From Zonotrichia leucophrys gambelii (taxonomy: Eukaryota > Chordata > Aves > Passeriformes > Passerellidae): 64,000 nt of DNA. Where the stretch lies: contig NC_088173.1 of NCBI RefSeq assembly GCF_028769735.1, positions 13,518,038-13,582,037 of the forward strand, written 5' to 3'. The translations under genes and the position numbers were made by a program. The notes beneath the pieces were generated by a model. That model did no database searches and was not told the origin of the DNA. It saw nothing but the letters and a program-made list of their open reading frames with translations. The first letter of the stretch is position 1. Each line of letters begins with the position of its first letter. Shown here one piece after another: positions 12,401 through 24,783 of this stretch.

Positions 12401-13420
12401 ATCTGAAAGGGGCAGCACTCAGTAAAGTAATGGAAGTCATGTGCACAAGGCTGAGCTTATAAGCAAATCCTTGCAGGGTCAACACTGCATTATCAACAAT
12501 GCATAATATGCATTATTTTTTCAACTGTCATAAATTTTGAGTAGTGATTAGCTGGATATAGTGACAAATACCATGAAAACTATGGGGTCTACTCCATAGT
12601 TCAAAGTAATACTTACATTATGGTCTGAAGAATGGCAGAAACAAGGAGAAATGAGAAATTAGAGAAGAATTTGGGACAACAATCTGGCAGTTATTGTAAA
12701 ATTATGAAATGGTTTCATTTAAAAGGAACATTAAAGATCATCTAGTTAATCTTGACTTGGGGACCTCTGTCAGTAGGGTCCTGCCTGCTCTCTTTAATAT
12801 GCCAACTGGTTAATCTCATCTCCTAGAAAACTTCAGGATGATAGTGGGTCCTGGAATGCGTCATTGGGACCACATAGAAATTGTGATATTGGAATATATT
12901 GAGTCTGCAGAGGCCTCTGAAAGCACCAGAAGTCAACCCACAAAGAGAAATTGTACCAGTCTCATAACAGGAAGAGTATTTTTAATAGCTTTTTTTGCAT
13001 TGGTTTCTTTTTCTGCCTCAAGCCATGCAGGAGCATTTTAAGCTTACAGAGGAAACACTATACAGTGATAAAGAAGGAATTTGGAGATTGAGGTGAAGTT
13101 AACTCTCAGTGTCTCCCTCAGGACACCATGTATCTTATGCTGAAGTAATAAGACAATACAGCCTTGGAAATCATGGTGACAATAAGGCTGAACCATGATG
13201 AGCGGTGACAACCCTGGAGATCCATTAATACCCCTCATCCATAAGATCTGAGAAAGCATCATTTAGCAGTGTGGTGTGTTAGCATGTTAACTATGATCTG
13301 TAGAAAAATTTCTGAAGTTGTCAATGACTTTGCTGGGAGTTTGCTGGATAAGTACACAGTTATTTGGGTAATAATTAGAATAATTTCCTGTTTTTATTCA
13401 AAATGGTCATTGTTTATTGT
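6480..13420. other. intergenic, no gene seen
   Basis: No convincing exon. Contains a 28-bp tandem duplication (8135-8190) and a CTT/TCT-rich patch near 11455-11475. The block about 10490-10960 has more CpG than its surroundings and could hold a conserved element, but its 84-codon minus-strand open frame (10497-10751) has no recognisable domain. Confidence 0.5.
8135..8190. repeat. 28-bp perfect tandem duplication
   Basis: Two identical adjacent 28-bp copies (8135-8162 and 8163-8190) beginning CCTTTTCCTGTGTCC. Identity of the copies suggests a recent replication-slippage duplication. Confidence 0.9.
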
Positions 13421-13508
13421 TGGGGCTGTGCTGCACAGGACCAGGAGTTGGACTTTGATGATCCTTGTATGTCCTTCCAATTCAGGACATTTTTTGATTC
13501 TATAATTT
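13421..13508 (+). mobile_element. CR1 LINE, short 3' tail fragment
   Basis: Contains the CR1 terminal signature: a segment like 'GGAGTTGGACTTTGATGATCC', then 'GTCCTTCCAATTCAGGACAT' and a TTTTGATTCTATAAT tail. Plus orientation. Only the last ~90 bp are present, consistent with 5' truncation. Confidence 0.85.
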
Positions 13509-15845
13509 AGTATCCTTACACTTTTTTTAAAGTCTGCTTATAATCATGACACATTCTTTTAGGGTATGTAGGGAAGGTTTGACAACCAGTCTGAAATAGC
13601 CCTGGAAATCTAGTTATAGGGCCAACACATTTTCAGGAGGTTGTGAGACATTTGACTACTCCTTGAGCTCAGCATATTTTCCCAATGCCAGGCATTGTCC
13701 ACTCTGAAAAGGAGCCAATAATTTAAGATCATGAAGAAGCTCAGCTGTGATTCTGACATGCTGGTAGTCAGGGGTGGGCAAATATAATTTCTTTCAATTG
13801 GGAAAAATATGGTAGTTGTGAAACTGTGTTCTAATGCGGAACTGTTCCAAAAATGGAAAGAAACTGGATGAGTAAGGGGTTCAGCACCAAAATAGCACCT
13901 TGTCTAAGCATAATCTTTCTTTTTAAAATGTACAAAGCACAAGCTTCAGCATCAAAACTGGTTGCTGAAGAATTCTAAATAATAACAAATTATTTTTCTA
14001 AAGATAGGTTTAAAGATTGGCTATGCTATGAGGTACCTATTTGTAATGAAATGCCAACTCCTAAGTACACTTATGCAAACACAGCATTAATCACTTCACT
14101 TGTGTTAGCAGCCAGAGCTGGTAAAATTTCAGTGACTGTAATGAAGGAAAAGAAAAGAGAGGAAAGGAGAAAATAATTTATTTCCATTTAAAGCAATGGA
14201 AAGCAAAATTCTCCCCTAGTATGCATCTGCTTAATAATATAAATTTTCTTATTTTACATGTAGATGCTTTATACATAGAGTCCTTGAAATCCTTGAAGCC
14301 CTTTGCTTCATGGTGGCAAAGGTGGCAGGGGAGTAAGGTGCCTGTAATGATGCAGACATTTCAGAGCTAAACCAGTGCTGTGGAGGACATCAAGCTTCTG
14401 AGCTTGATGTTTTGACAACCAGATTATGGAGAAAGGACACTGGCCTTCAGTGGATGGCTAACAATTTTGTTTGCAACAGTGCTTGCTGGAGGGAAATGGT
14501 AAATAATCCAATCTTCCCCAGGTAAAATTCTTTCCATCTGGTCTGTAGTGCATGCAACTAGTATGTAAAAAGTATTTGTCAATTGCACAGCTGTTTCAGT
14601 TCAGTGATTGAACTTGTTACACCTTCTGACTGTGTACCAGACACACAAAAACAAGGATTTTTTTTTTTAATTAAATGCAATATTTTAGCATGGAGATGTC
14701 TAGCCCTGTTTTAAATATCTGAGCAGATAAATTAGGCTACTTGCCAAGCAACAGTGAGGGTGGGATTCAGCTGCCCTGGTTTTTCCCCTATTTGTATATC
14801 TGAATCTGACCTATTGATCCCACATTCCCTCAAAATTAAAAGGGGAAATATATATATATTCCAAGGAAAATGTACTTATTTTTAAAGGGAGAAAATAAAA
14901 TCAGTCTGATAAATTATCCTCAGGAGCTGCATGTTTATCCCTCTTGATCAGAAAGATTGCTTAGAATGATTCATTCATTCTCAAACCATTTCCTTTGAGA
15001 CAGCTAACAGTTTTATGTCAGATGGTCACAAATTTCAGTATGTTCTTCTATTATCACACCACTCAAAAGATTTTTCCTTTGTGGTATTGTCCTGTTTTAT
15101 AACAAAGTAATTTTTCCAAGTACATGAATGAAAAAGTCCAGTTGGTCCCATCCCATCTTTCTATTTTAGTATGGTAAGGAATGAAACCTGCCAGCACTTT
15201 GCCTGTGCATTTGTGGACCTGTGTCCTCATCTTATGTCCTGGCCAGCTGTGATTGGATGCTCAAAGGCATTCTGTGCCCTACAAAATTGTTATAATTTTC
15301 CTGAAATAAAGAAATCTTTGCATTTTTCTGTTTGCAGTTACAATGCCTGGAAAACTTTTTGAAAGGTGTTTAGGAAGCTGGATGCTGGCAGCAGGAGTTA
15401 CTTCTCTGTTCCAGAACTCTAATCTCAAAATCCCTGAAAGTTCCTGATAAAGCAGGAAGAAGTTTGGCATTCTCTCTCTCTATTTGATCTCAATTTGAAA
15501 AGGCAAATTAATTTTACATCTTTTTTGGAAGAGCTTTAAAAAAAAGCTGGCCAAATACAAAACCCAAAACCCCTTTGCAAAAGTGCTATAAATTAACAGA
15601 GGATATTCCCATGACTAGCAGAACAGCACTTGTGTTCTCCCAGTTGCCTGTCCTTCTAGCCACATCACACACTTCTCCTAGGGATGCACATCTTTTACCT
15701 ACTTGTTGCTTGCCATATCCAGTAGTGTAAGTTGCATTGTGGAGGCATGGTAGAAGCTCTTTCTGGGAGTATAAAGCAAAGCTGACTGTAACACAGTTTC
15801 TAACTGTGTGTAATATACAACAAACAAAGAAAAATCAAGGAAAAT
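13509..15845. other. intergenic, no gene seen
   Basis: AT-moderate unique sequence without supported exons. Holds a small perfect hairpin (14387-14410), a GA-rich patch near 14150-14175 and a short (AT)n at about 14852-14860. Confidence 0.55.
14387..14410. repeat. 10-bp perfect hairpin with 4-nt loop
   Basis: ACATCAAGCT (14387-14396), loop TCTG, AGCTTGATGT (14401-14410). Perfect complementarity. No associated gene or terminator-like context. Confidence 0.8.
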
Positions 15846-15849
15846 TCTG

Positions 15850-16388
15850 CCCCTCTGCTCTGGTGAGACACCACCTGGAGTGCTACATCCAGTTCTGGGG
15901 TCCTTAGCACAGGAAGGAGATGAAGCTGTTGCAGCAAGTCCAGAGTGGGGACACCTAGTTAGTTAGAGAAATGGAGCACCTCTCCTATGGGGAAAGGCTG
16001 AGAATTGGGATTTTTCAACCTGGGAAAGAGAAAGCTTTGGGGTGACCCAATTGTGGCTTTCTAATACCTGAAGGGAGACTACAAAAAAGATGGAGAGAGA
16101 CTATTTACAAGGGCATGTGGTGACAGGACAGGGAGGAATAGCTTCAGAGTGAATGTAGGTTCAAATTGGATATTTGAAAGAAACTGTTTACTCAGAGGGT
16201 GGTGAGGCACTGAAGCAGGTTGCCCAGAGAAGTTGTGGATGCCACACATCACTGAGGTCTTCAATGCCAGGCTGGCTGGAGGTCTGAGCAGCCTGGTCTT
16301 CTAGTGGAAGGTGTCCCTGCCCATGACAGACAGGTTGGAATGAAATGGTCTTTAAGGTCCCTTCCAACCCAAATCATTCCATGATTCT
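15850..16388 (+). mobile_element. CR1 LINE, 3' portion (~540 bp)
   Basis: A long and well-ordered CR1 3' segment. It begins with the 'CTCTGGTGAGACACCACCTG' type sequence (canonically a gag/RT-distal region with 'CATCCAGTTCTGGGG'). It continues through 'GGAGCACCTCTCCTATGGGG', 'TTGCCCAGAGAAGTTGTGG' and 'AAGGTGTCCCTGCCCATG'. It ends in 'CCCTTCCAACCCAAATCATT' and CCATGATTCT. Plus orientation, 5'-truncated, with scattered substitutions. Open frames inside it on the minus strand are shadows. Confidence 0.95.
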
Positions 16389-19300
16389 CTATTAATTTCT
16401 TGGAAAGAAGATGCAAAGCTGCAGCATGGAGACTTGCAAATAACTTTTGAGAAGATGCAATATTTGGTGAAGAACAGCAAACCATATTGCTGCTTGGAAC
16501 CTCCTCACCAAGGAAAGACCATTTGACCTCACAGAGCTGGATTAGCTCCTCCATAAGCACACTGAGGGAGGCTGGCCTTTCCTTTATGTGTTGACTGTTG
16601 TGCCTAGTTGCAGCATTTTTTCTTGGAGGAATATTTTATGCACTGAGTACCAGAGGCAGAAGGACCTGTTCTCTACATGACTTCCCTTCCATGATCAGCA
16701 TAATTGTGTGTTTAAGACAAGATGAGGTTATTTTCTTCCCATGTATCTTTATAAACATGTGACTGCATAGTTGAACTAACAAAATGAGCATGAGGAGCCA
16801 CTGAAATATGTACTGCTTACCTATTTGGCAAGGTCTCAAATGATGCAACTCCACTATGTCTTCTTCTTGTGGAAGCAGCTATAGCTTCTGGATGTCCAGG
16901 GATCTGCCACCTGAACTAGCTGAGGAATACAGGCAGTATATGCATATAGCTAACAAGCATGTAGGAGTCCCTTATTTGCTTTAACATACTCTCTTTTCTG
17001 CAGATGGTGCCTTGAAAGCAGTGGTGCCTTTATCATAATTGTATTCATTTTCCTAGATCTTTGCTGTCCAGCAGGTTTTGACATTATGCAGTAAATTATA
17101 TACTCTTGTTTACACTTTTTTCCCAATTACTCTATTGCCTTTTCTAGACATCAGAGAGAATTTAAAACATTAATTACTATTACTATTATTACAGCAATAA
17201 TTCTGGCAATTATTTCAGTAATAAAACTCCAGGAGTAGTTTTTCTCTCATTTCTTCAAGAGAGGAGAAGGTACTGTACAAAAACAGTTTGTGGCATAGAA
17301 AAATTACTACTACATCATATGATAAAAAGGCATTTTGTAATTGAATAGGAAAGACTTGGGTTATATTGATTCCCTTTGAGCATTCCAGTGTATAATTGTG
17401 TTGGATGGGATACATACTGTCTCAGGGTTTCCTGAGGTTCTTGAAGTTTGGTTATCTGTTCTCAGTGAATGTCAGTGATCCCTGTTACACTTTTCTCAGT
17501 TTAAAGCCATGTGGGGTGTGTTTGTTCAATAGGTTTTGTTGTTATTGTTCCTTCTACATATTCCAGTCCTGGAACCCCAGCAGTAATGTCAGTAAGGGTA
17601 AATTATTTCCATACTACCACGTTTAGGGGAAAACTCTATACCCTAACCTTTACTCATGGCTGTAGTAGTATCACTTCTTGTAGTGAATAAGGTTGTACAG
17701 GTGTATCAAAAACCTGTCAGGGCAAACCTTGAGGTTGCCCTAGGATATATTGAAGGACATTTTAGTTTCGGGGGAAAAGTAGAAAAGACAAATCCTATAT
17801 CTTAGTCATAAAAGACTGACCTTCAAAGGCTAATCTCTGTGAATTCTTCCCCTGGCATGGCACTAATGTAGCATGCATGGGAAATTGTGAGGATTGAATA
17901 AAGCCACATTTAAACGAATAACAGCCAAACCAAACTAGGAATTACTGAAAAAAGCTACACTGAATCCAGGTGTTCTATGGAAGAGGGCCTGTACAAGCTT
18001 CCTCTGTGTGTAGTACACAATGGTATACACATGATCACATGTACCTCCAGAGGAGGAGAATGGAGGGAAAGGCAAAAGCCACAGTCTCCACTCCTCCCTA
18101 GCAGTGAGAAAGCACTGAAGCCATGTCACAGCTTCCTGCTAATGCCTCTAAACTGAACATCTGCTTCAAGCTGATACCTTGAAGACAAGACTAAACCCTC
18201 CCCTGGCTGACTACCATCTGATTTCTCCTTTGAAAGGTTGAACCAGGACACAGTGGTTTCTTAAAAGAACATAGAAATTGCTTTTTAGGGGCAGAATGGT
18301 TATAAGAAGGTGCCCTCGAAGAGGAACACAGTTTTTAGCGTTCATCCTTGAGACTTCAACTTTCTGGAAGAATGTCTAAGCCTCAAGCTAGGAACTAAGG
18401 GCAGGTAGATGGAGGTACAGGTTGAATTACAATGAAGGCACTTTCTGCCAGGATCCTGGCCTTAAGGGCTCCAGTTGGACTGGGCCCTACTCTAAATACT
18501 TGCACCCTTTATGGGACTGAAAGTATAATTTTGGTGCTGGAATTCACAAGAGATGGAGATGAGCTCAGAGCTCAGGCACTGCCTGGTTTCCACAAAGCTA
18601 GTAGGAGACCAAGATTCTCTAAACAAGTGCTGCAGGGTTAGCTGGTGTAAATATTTCTACATGCTCTGGGGGTAAAAATAACTTCATAATGTTCACCAAA
18701 AGCATAAGAACTGAGTCACAGACCCTGTAATGAATTCCCTGTTGCCTTGAAGGACTCCCTTGTTTGAAGGGCCTCATTTTTTACTTGCACAATCATTGCA
18801 TAGACTAGAACTGCACTTGGAGGTGTTGTATTCTTACAGTAATTAAAAATTAAATTACTTAACTTTTCAGACCATACATACTAAAGTTTAGATTTCCTGT
18901 TAGCAAAAGTGGGTTTTTTCAACCTAATTAATTGTATTACTTCTGATTAAGCATAATGCACATTAACATTCAGTTGCTGTAGCTTGAAGATAAATGTTAA
19001 ACAATCTCTTTCCTGAATTTAATATTTTTTGTATGATAAATTTCCTAATTTACTATTCTGAGTTTGAATCTTATGAACTATTCCTCTTTCTTGCCATGTG
19101 ATGTTTCATCCAATAGTCTTCAATGTTGCTTTTTCTCATCTTTTAAAACGAGTTTTGTTTGTTTTGATATGCCTATGTTAAATTCAGTATGCAGTATGTT
19201 GCATGGATCAAGTTTTAACCTTACATACCTACTAAAATGACTTTTCTTGTACTTCTTTCTATAATCAAGAGAATTTAGTGTTCTTTTCCTAAAACAGCCT

Positions 19301-22150
19301 TCATGCACTATGCAGGAAATTTTGCTAGAAATAGACATGATGATTTGAGACTCACTCAAGGCAGGAGGCAAATCTGTGGGATCAGATGCTCAGCAAATAT
19401 GGAACTGTTGGCTGGAGGGTTTCCTTCCAAAAATCTGCCTTTGCAAAAGGGTTGCTGAACAAGCCTGCAGCTGCTTCAGTAGCTGTGTCTAATACACAGA
19501 CTGTTCCACAGGCAAACAGAAGGTTTCCTCCTCCTTATAATTGATTCAATTTATAATGGAAAAACAATCCCTCTGGACTTCTAGGCACTATTTGATTCTC
19601 TCCAAGAATGTGGCAGGAGGGCAAGAAGCTGATCTGATTGGGGTGATCATTGTACCCTGGCACCTAAGATCCTCTGCTCTCCTAAGCACTTCTGGCATGG
19701 TCCTGGTCAAATCATGCAGGCTACCTTTGAGCCTAGGGAATAGTAGCAGCATTCCACAGAGCTGTGGGACCACAAGACTTAAACTGGCAGGATCTTCACC
19801 AAGGGAAAGGGATCATATCCATACCAATAGGGAGCCAATTATTGTGTGTATCTCTACTGGAACAGATCTGTAATTAAAAGCCTTTGTTGGTGCAGTTCCT
19901 TCTCTTTCCGGCAGTTGTTTCTTTTAAACTCATGGCTCAGTCCCTATAGGTGTAATGATGCAGCTCTTTGTGGTCACGGACCCAAAGTACAATAAAAATA
20001 CTCTTTTCTAGTTAGCTACTGACCTGATTGATGAGATGCCCCAAGAATGACTGTGTTGTCCTGAATTTGGGGACTTTGTTCAGTGGCATCGGCTCTTTTT
20101 TCCAAGGCTGGAAACTCCACAGTGTGGTACTACCAGCAAAGTCCCTAGGTCTTTGAATAATGCATTCAGACTAGTGTAAAACCATGGGAAGAAAGAAGAG
20201 TTCTGGTCTGTGTTATATACGCTCAAAGTCCATAAACATTTTTTACTTATTTAAATAGGAAAAGTGATACAGTCGAATTTCCTCCAGGTTTTGCCTGTTT
20301 CCTATTGAAAACATAAAGCTTTAAGATGGAGAGTTTATGCACAGGCTACTTGTTTCCCTTTGATCTAATTGGTGATGTTTTATTTAAATAATAATGCAAA
20401 TAAATCCTTGGGATGAATTAGGGAGTTGGAGATGTTTTCAGTAATGCAATATTCCGAAGATCAACATAAACTTTTCTACTGTCTGAGTAAATAGCAAGAG
20501 AGAGTCAGTATCAGATACAGAACTGTAAACTTACATTTTGCTGTCCTTTGATCCCAACATGATTATTTGCTCTCAACATAAAGAAATTACTGAGGTGTGA
20601 CCATGCTGTACAACTATTTTCTGGGGCGAGAAGAATTGCAGTACATGTAGGACGTGGAATGTGTGAGGAAAAGAGAGGAATTCCAATAGCAGGAGGTGGA
20701 AAAGAGGGTATTAAAGGCATGGCAAAGGAAGGCAAGGCAAACTGTGGCAAAAGAGATGTGAAGGTCTAGGAATGAGAAAGATGCTAGCTGAAGGAAAGGA
20801 ATAGGACATGATAGAGCAAATCATTCACCATTAAGATTTTTAGCCAAGCAGGTTCATAACACAGAATCTAGTATTTTGACGGCTTTGGGAATTAAAGTAG
20901 TTTATTTTCAGAAACAGCTCCTCTCTATTCATTCCCTGTGCTAGCTGCTCCTGGACAGCAGTAAAGGTTACTCCTATGCCAGACAATGAGCATTGCCAGC
21001 CCAGAGAGGCGCCCTACCTGAGACCAGGTACAGCCTTGATCAGGCCCAGCACAGGGGTCATCCAGCTCCCACCTGCTCCCAGCAAGGTTGGAAGGTGATG
21101 CTCATGGCAGAGCTAAAATAAATCCCAGGGGGAAAAAAGGCTAAAAGTCTCTGTCTGATAGGCACAGAAATGCAAAATAAAATCAAGACAAATGAGCTGA
21201 ACCTCTGTCAAAAGACAGGGGATGCCTGTCCCAAGGGAGCTCTGTACCCCACTGCCCATGCTGACCCACCTGTGTGCACAGAGCATGGTGTGCAGGTGTG
21301 GGTCTGAGCTGGGAAGGCAGCTCAGCTCCCATGCCTGCTACAGCTGACTTTAGCAAATTCCAAAATAATTTTGGGGCCAAAAGCAGGAGGGTGAGCTCAG
21401 AGCCCTGAAAGAGTGGAGGGAGGGGAAACTTTTATCCTAAAGTCATTGTAAAGCCAAAGAGGGGTTTATCCTCCACAGCTAAATGAAAATGAAAAGGGAA
21501 AAAAAAAAAAAGAAAGAAAAAAATGCAGGATAGCAACATTGGAGAGACAAAGACTGTCATGGACCAGTGCGAGTTCGCAAAATTATATGCAAATGACCCC
21601 AGTTTTTACCATGGTGGCCCTCTGCTAATCCCACAGAGAAAATCTACTTAGCAAAGGAAAGTTTTGTTTAATTTGGTTAACAGGGACCAAAATGCTGAAT
21701 ATATTTATATTTTCAGGGAAATGCCCTATCTTTAATGCTTCAGGCACAAAGTGGGATCACAAGAGCTTAAAGCTCACAGAATATGTCATATAGCATTTTG
21801 ACCATATTCTGCACCCAGTGCTGATAAAAATGAGTGTTGGACATTTGTTTTCATAATAGGCACCAGCCATTCCTGCTGCTGAATGTGTTTGGTTGAGTCC
21901 GTATTTCTGTGTACACTGACCGAAAGAGAAGTTCCCTCTGGATTTACCATCCTAAGGGTGTCCCGAGGAAATGGGGGTGTTTTTCTCTCCTCCCTAGCTG
22001 ACTCCTCACCATCCCGCCATGTGACCTTTTCCCCATTAATCTGGGATAGGAGCTTTTCCTGTATTTACAGGTTAAATGGAAGATACACATTCCACTTTTT
22101 ACTCATTGTAATGAAGATCTTTTTGTCTGTCTCCGAATAAAGGGTCGGGT
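16389..22150. other. intergenic, no gene seen
   Basis: Unique AT-moderate DNA downstream of HELT. No exon, RNA gene or well-defined repeat apart from an A-rich tract at about 21500-21522. Open frames such as 19541-19873 and 21183-21380 have no recognisable domain and no supporting splice structure. Confidence 0.55.
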
Positions 22151-22869
22151 TGGTTTACAAATTGCGGGTCAGCCCATTCCGCGACCTGGGCAAACAGTCC
22201 AGGTCAAATCTCCTCAAAGCCTCCCCACCCAACTGGAATAAGTTAATTTACCCCTCGACGGCTCCGGCCCCGCCGGGCATGGCCGGGCTGCCCGGTTTCC
22301 GGGGGCTATGGAACACCCGGGACGCTCGGTTCAGGCGGGGCTGGAATTGCCCCGGCGGGAGGGAGCCGTGCGCGGCTCCGCGCCAGCGGCGAGGCTGGAG
22401 GGACTCGCTCCCGGAGCTTCCATTGGTTTTATTCTCAGCGCCTGCCCTCCCCGCCCCGTCCTGTGCCTTCACCATTATTCATCCTCCTCTGAACGAGCTG
22501 CGCAGCGGAGAAATTCTCTGACAGAGCACAGGGGAGACGCGGTTCTGACACGTGCCCCTGGAGCCTCCCTCCACGGGCGCGTGGGAGGGCAGCACCCGCA
22601 GGGCTTGCGGGCGAGGGCTGCATCCGCCACCTCCGGCGTACGCCGGGACTCCCTCCCAGCCCCCGGTGACAGCCTGCGAGCAGACTCCGGGCGGCACCGA
22701 CACCCGGCCCGTCACGTCCTGCCCCGCCTGCCCGGAGCGCCGGCCACGGCCGGTGCGTGCAGCAAGCTCCCTGGCCCTCGCTGACCACGTCTCGCTCGTT
22801 TCTTTGCCCTGGTGGCTGCGTGGGGAGACTCCCACCGCCACCCGAGGAAGCTCCCTCACGGAAACAAAA

Positions 22870-23128
22870 AGCAGCGGCGGGTATAAACTTTTATTCCAAG
22901 GCATCACTTGTACAGGCACTGGACCCCGAGGTGGGAAGGCGAGCGGGTGGGGGCAGCTTCAGGCCCTCGGAGAGGGCGGGCGGGGGCAGATCTGGGCCCC
23001 CGGGGGCTCCTCCTCGCCATCCGGGACCCCTGCGCATCTCCCTGCCCCCGGCAGCCTCCCCGTGCGCCCGGGTGTAACCCGCAGTGTCCGCGGTCATAAA
23101 TAGGTGTTCTTTCAGGCGGGACGAGTCT
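22870..23128 (-). other. HELT: HELT 3' untranslated region (inferred)
   Basis: Stretch between the TAG stop (23131-23129) and the region of the AATAAA signal. It is GC-rich, with a self-complementary GCCCCCGGGGGC near 22996-23007. Extent is inferred from the polyadenylation signal, not from transcript data. Confidence 0.55.
22890..22895 (-). terminator. HELT: HELT polyadenylation signal AATAAA
   Basis: AATAAA reads on the minus strand from 22895 to 22890, about 235 bp past the HELT stop codon. A GCTTTTTGTTTC segment follows on the minus strand at about 22872-22861, which could serve as the U/GU-rich downstream element. This is the first canonical signal I see after the stop, so the 3' end is placed near 22870. 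Confidence 0.75.
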
Positions 23129-24493
23129 CTATAGCATGGAGGGGTGCTGGCCCGGGGGCAGCCCGAACGCGTTGGGGTGGGAATGGCCGAGGAGGTTGAG
23201 GTAGTGGCGGTCCAGCCCCTGCACGGATGAGAGGAAAGTGCTGCGCTGCTGGCCGGGGCTGGCGAGGGGTACGGCGGCGCTGGGCAAGTGGTAGGGCAGG
23301 GCGGGGTTGCGGGCGGCGCCGTGCCAGGGGAATGGCCCCCCCGAGGGCGGCTGGAGCACGCCCTCGGCGGGACTGTGGACGTGCCCTGGGCAATCGGGCC
23401 CAGGATGCAGCGGGTAGGAAAAGTCCGGCTCCGGGAGGGAGCCCAGGGACGTGAAGAGAGGCTCAGTAACGAAGCGTGCTTTGGACTGGAGAAAGGCCAG
23501 GATGCGGGCGTACTTGGTGTCTTTGGTCTCCATCCTCTCCACCGTTGTCAGGTAGTGGACCAGGTTCTTCATGCACTCGTGGTAGCCGTAGTGGAAGTAA
23601 TTGGCGAACTCGGAGAGCAGCTCTGCTGGAAAGGAAAGGGAAGGGAATCGAGCTCCTCAGGGTCTGGCCGGGAGAGGAGCAGGGAAAGCCGCCTCCACAC
23701 CCCGAGTGAGCCGGCGGGGGCCGCGGGAGGTCACTCCCGCCCACCTACCCTTCTCCCGGCCGCGGGGAAAGTCCGCCGAGTGCAGGGCCCGCAGGTACTG
23801 CACCGTCATCTCCAGGATCTCCGCTTTCTCCAGCTTCCCCGAGCTCTGCAATGGGCAGGGCAGGTGGGCATCACCTCTCCCCTGAGACTGCTCTGCGTTC
23901 CACTGGGCTGCCCTCTAGCCCCGCCGTATCGGGGGGGATATCGCGGCGCACCGGGGAGAAAAGGGCGTAGGGGCTGCTCCCCCCGGCCTACCTGCTTGGC
24001 CAGAGCCATGGGCACCGTCTTCCCTAGCTCGGTGAGGCAGCGGTTGATGCGGTCCCTCCTCCGCTTCTCAATCACTTTGTGGGAAACCGGCGTCCTCTGC
24101 AAAATATATGGGGCGCGTTAGTGGGGGAAGAGAAAACAGATGGATCCAGTCTCGCTGTGACAGCTGCCCCCGGCCCCGGTCTCGACCCCTCCAGGGAAGG
24201 CAGTCCCCAACCCCGCTCTGAGCAGCGGTGCCGGGCGCGACGCGGTCTCGGGGAGGATGATGATGCTCCGGTGGCCGGTCCTCTCCGCGCGGCCCTGGTG
24301 GCTCCCCGACTGCGCGGACGGCCCTGGCAGGGCAGCCTGTTTTTGTGAGGGAGCTGTGGTTGTTTTTTGTGGGGGGCTTTTCAAAGGGGAAGGCCGCGAA
24401 GGGCTCGGGGCTAGGCCCGCTTGGCGGCCCCGCAGACCCGTGCGCGCAAGGCGGGCGACGACTCACCCTCCGCTCCTTGAGCTTGGAGGCCAT
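23129..24493 (-). CDS. HELT: HELT, bHLH-Orange transcriptional repressor (4 exons)
   Basis: Exons on the minus strand: 24493-24467, 24096-23992, 23845-23749, 23625-23129; introns of 370, 146 and 123 bp, all GT-AG (donors GTGAGT, GTAGGC, GTAGGT). Joined length is 726 nt, 241 residues, about the size of mammalian HELT. The bHLH spans about residues 10-66, with EKRRRDRIN at 19-27, helix 1 in exon 2 and helix 2 (LEKAEILEMTVQYLRAL) in exon 3. Where HES proteins carry Pro and HEY proteins Gly before the EKRRR block, this one has Lys16, a HELT feature. The Orange domain (about 78-118, with FANYFHYGYHECMKN) is in exon 4, followed by a Pro/Ser-rich tail ending HPSML, without WRPW or YRPW. Mouse Helt is known as a nuclear, E-box-binding repressor that dimerises with HES/HEY proteins and promotes GABAergic fate in the midbrain; that function is inferred here from identity. 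The start is the only ATG before the conserved KLKER block. Confidence 0.97.
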
Positions 24494-24526
24494 GGTGGGC
24501 TCTGCATCCCCTCTCTCTCCGGCCCC

Positions 24527-24534
24527 CTTATAAA
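24527..24534 (-). promoter_or_regulatory. HELT: HELT TATA box
   Basis: TTTATAAG on the minus strand, 34 bp upstream of the HELT ATG. Standard TATA-to-start spacing would place initiation close to 24500, giving a very short 5' leader of about 10 nt. Alternatively transcription could start further upstream in the CpG island. Confidence 0.5.
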
Positions 24535-24744
24535 GCCATCACTACTTGGGGGGGACCCCGGGGGGCCTCCACGGGCCCGCTGATCCCATAGGATTACGGG
24601 AGAGCGGCGCCGAGGGAGTGTATGCATTAAAGATCAGGGTGGAAGGGGGCGAGGGGATGAGGGGCTTTTTTTCTTCTCTCTTCTTCCTTTCTCCCCCTCC
24701 TCGCCCCCGTCCACGCAGCCGGGGGCGGCCCAGCTGTGTCGCCC

Positions 24745-24750
24745 CACGTG
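24745..24750. promoter_or_regulatory. E-box CACGTG, HELT-proximal
   Basis: Palindromic CACGTG about 250 bp upstream of the HELT start. HES/HEY/HELT-family repressors bind class B/C E-boxes, so this site and its twin at 24764 are candidates for autorepression. Binding is inferred from motif and position. Confidence 0.5.
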
Positions 24751-24763
24751 GACCTCGGGGACA

Positions 24764-24769
24764 CACGTG
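24764..24769. promoter_or_regulatory. second E-box CACGTG
   Basis: A second CACGTG, 19 bp (start to start) from the first, so about two helical turns apart on the same face. Next to it, TGTGGGACA on the minus strand (24780-24772) resembles an RBPJ site YGTGGGAA with one mismatch. Confidence 0.5.
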
Positions 24770-24783
24770 ACTGTCCCACAATA

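Noticed and set aside
22150..22919. Several open frames of 75-158 codons in the CpG island 3' of HELT
   Set aside because: Many frames overlap on both strands with Arg/Ala/Pro/Gly composition, the signature of stop-poor GC-rich DNA; none has a recognised domain or splice support.
23288..24121. Plus-strand 277-codon open frame overlapping HELT
   Set aside because: It is antisense to HELT exons 2-4 and their introns, is explained by GC-rich codon use of the real gene, and shows no domain.
23129..24493. Assignment of the bHLH-Orange gene to HES or HEY instead of HELT
   Set aside because: It lacks the HES proline and HEY glycine in the basic region, lacks WRPW/YRPW at the C-terminus, and matches the HELT pattern in length, in the KLKER...TPVSHKVIEKRRR start and in the YLNLLGHSHPNA tail block.
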